Shown: in pieces, positions 11,472 to 12,748 of the stretch
How positions within the stretch are numbered: the stretch's first letter is position 1
Layout: the number at the start of each line of letters is the position of its first letter
DNA from: an uncultured Oscillospiraceae bacterium
Lineage (GTDB): Bacteria > Bacillota > Clostridia > Oscillospirales > Ruminococcaceae
NCBI GenBank assembly: GCA_934527255.1
Contig: CAKTAM010000050.1
Location: forward strand, 1-12,748
Reading direction: 5' to 3'
Length of the DNA stretch: 12,748 nt
Notes under the pieces: generated by a model
What the model was told of the DNA's origin: nothing
Database searches by the model: none
Seen by the model: only the letters and a program-made list of their open reading frames with translations
Program-made: the position numbers and the translations under genes

Positions 11472-12748
11472 ATGAACTTGAAAATTGCCCTTGCGGGCAA
11501 CCCGAACTGTGGTAAAACCACCCTGTTCAATGCGCTCACCGGTTCCAATCAGTTTGTTGGTAACTGGCCCGGCGTTACCGTTGAAAAAAAGGAAGGCAAG
11601 CTGAAAAAGCACAATGACGTTGTCATTATGGACCTTCCCGGTATTTATTCGCTGTCCCCCTACACGCTGGAAGAGGTGGTCGCCCGTAACTATCTGATCA
11701 CCGAGCGTCCCGATGTCATCCTGAACATTGTGGATGGCACCAACCTGGAGCGTAACCTGTACCTGACCACCCAGCTGACGGAGCTGGGCATTCCCGTGGT
11801 GATCGCCATCAACATGATGGACGTGGTGAAGAAGAACGGCGACAAGATCAATGTGGCAGAGCTCTCGCGTGAGCTGGGCTGCAAGATCGTCGAGATCTCC
11901 GCTCTGAAGGGCACCGGCATCACCGAGGCGGCCGAGGCGGCCATTGCGGCGGCCAAGGGCAGCAAGACGGTTCCCATGCACACCTTCTCCGGTGTAGTGG
12001 AGCATGCCATTGCCCACATTGAGGAAGCGGCCGTACATAACATGCCTGCCGAGCAGCAGCGCTGGTACGCCATCAAGATTTTCGAGCGCGACGACAAGGT
12101 GCTGGATCAGCTGAAGCTGGACGGGACCGTCCGCGACCACATCGAGGCCGACATCCGCGCCGCCGAGGAAGAGCTGGATGACGACGCCGAAAGCATCATC
12201 ACCAACGAGCGTTATGTTTACATTGCCTCGCTGATGAAGACCTGCTACAAGAAAAAGAGCGCCGGTAAGCTGTCCGCCTCGGATAAGATCGACAAGGTCG
12301 TCACCAACCGTATTGCGGCTCTGCCCATCTTCGCTGTGGTGATGTTCCTGGTTTACTGGATCGCCATGGGCCCCTTCGGTTCGTTCCTGACCGACTGGAC
12401 CAACGACGTTCTCGGTTCCGAATGGCTGGTCGAGGGCTCGCGCAGCCTGCTGGAGGGCTGGGGCGTGACCGAATGGCTGACCAGCATGGTTTCTGACGGT
12501 ATTGTGGCCGGTGTCGGCGCGGTTCTGGGCTTTGTGCCGCAGATGCTGGTGCTGTTCCTGCTGCTGGCCATTCTGGAAGACTGCGGCTATATGGCACGTA
12601 TCGCTTTCATTATGGACCGTATCTTCCGCAAGTTTGGCCTTTCCGGTAAATCCTTCATCCCCATGCTGATCGGTACCGGCTGCGGCGTTCCCGGTGTTAT
12701 GGCTTCCCGTACCATCGAGAACGAGCGTGACCGCCGTATGACCATCAT
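11472..12748 (+). CDS. feoB: Ferrous iron transporter FeoB, 5' part
   Basis: Polytopic inner membrane Fe(II) importer with an N-terminal G-protein domain. The window holds the first 425 residues; the frame is open at the right edge. GTPase motifs: G1 GNPNCGKT (9-16), the switch I GNWPGVTVEKKEG (30-42), G3 DLPG (54-57), G4 NMMD (114-117, the usual FeoB variant of NKxD) and G5 SALKG (143-147). A helical GDI-like domain and a linker run to about 275. Membrane segments start at about 280 (LPIFAVVMFLVYWIAMGPFG). The gate region is visible with VPQMLVLFLLLAILEDCGYMAR and GCGVPGVMASRT. The start at 11472 is preferred because GAGAGGA lies about 10 bases upstream; an in-frame ATG at 11463 is too close to that box. 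Part of the feoA-feoA-feoB operon. Confidence 0.97.
   Translation, partial: MNLKIALAGNPNCGKTTLFNALTGSNQFVGNWPGVTVEKKEGKLKKHNDVVIMDLPGIYSLSPYTLEEVVARNYLITERPDVILNIVDGTNLERNLYLTTQLTELGIPVVIAINMMDVVKKNGDKINVAELSRELGCKIVEISALKGTGITEAAEAAIAAAKGSKTVPMHTFSGVVEHAIAHIEEAAVHNMPAEQQRWYAIKIFERDDKVLDQLKLDGTVRDHIEADIRAAEEELDDDAESIITNERYVYIASLMKTCYKKKSAGKLSASDKIDKVVTNRIAALPIFAVVMFLVYWIAMGPFGSFLTDWTNDVLGSEWLVEGSRSLLEGWGVTEWLTSMVSDGIVAGVGAVLGFVPQMLVLFLLLAILEDCGYMARIAFIMDRIFRKFGLSGKSFIPMLIGTGCGVPGVMASRTIENERDRRMTI

Overview
The window is a GC-rich stretch of a low-GC-phylum (Firmicutes/Bacillota) type chromosome. Strong AGGAGG-type ribosome binding sites, an rpsF-ssb-rpsR operon, a DUF1540 mini-protein, a feoA-feoA-feoB cluster and sigma-A promoters of the TTGACA/TATAAT class all point to a clostridial gut bacterium. 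The high GC and alanine-rich proteins suggest the Oscillospiraceae (Faecalibacterium/Gemmiger/Subdoligranulum-like). The taxonomic call is inference from style, not from a marker comparison.

Layout. (1) 1-1487, plus strand: the 3' end of a sugar-type ABC transporter operon (two MalF/MalG-like permeases) closed by a strong terminator. (2) 1488-2160: a gene-free region with three tandem hairpin-forming repeats and a perfect 16-bp-stem hairpin. (3) 2161-3408, minus strand: a TVP38/TMEM64 (VTT) membrane protein with an unusual alanine-rich N-terminal extension built from a duplicated 42-residue unit. (4) 3808-5036, minus strand: the rpsF-ssb-rpsR operon, complete from promoter and structured leader to a UUCG-loop terminator. 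(5) 5086-6123, minus strand: a zinc-ribbon/RING-type membrane protein with a DUF2628-like region. (6) 6124-6439: a divergent intergenic region with three TAGTATA palindromes. (7) 6440-7757, plus strand: prfB (release factor 2), read in a single frame without the usual programmed frameshift, then a terminator. (8) 7915-8175: a 53-aa DUF1540 protein and its terminator. (9) 8190-10450: a sigma-A promoter, a long structured leader and a four-gene operon of ECF sigma factor, zinc-finger anti-sigma factor, TM2-like membrane protein and LiaI/LiaF-like membrane protein, closed by a strong terminator. (10) 10451-12748: a possible 36-aa peptide ORF, then the ferrous iron uptake locus (two feoA genes and the 5' part of feoB), with a canonical promoter and three copies of a GTTAG-N6-CTAAY dyad.

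Most genes are core or widespread accessory functions. The least explained elements are the tandem hairpin repeats, the repeat-built extension of the VTT protein, the TAGTATA palindrome cluster, the membrane-protein partners of the ECF sigma/anti-sigma pair, and the small ORF plus dyads upstream of feo. No transposase, integrase, phage gene, CRISPR array, tRNA or rRNA was recognised.
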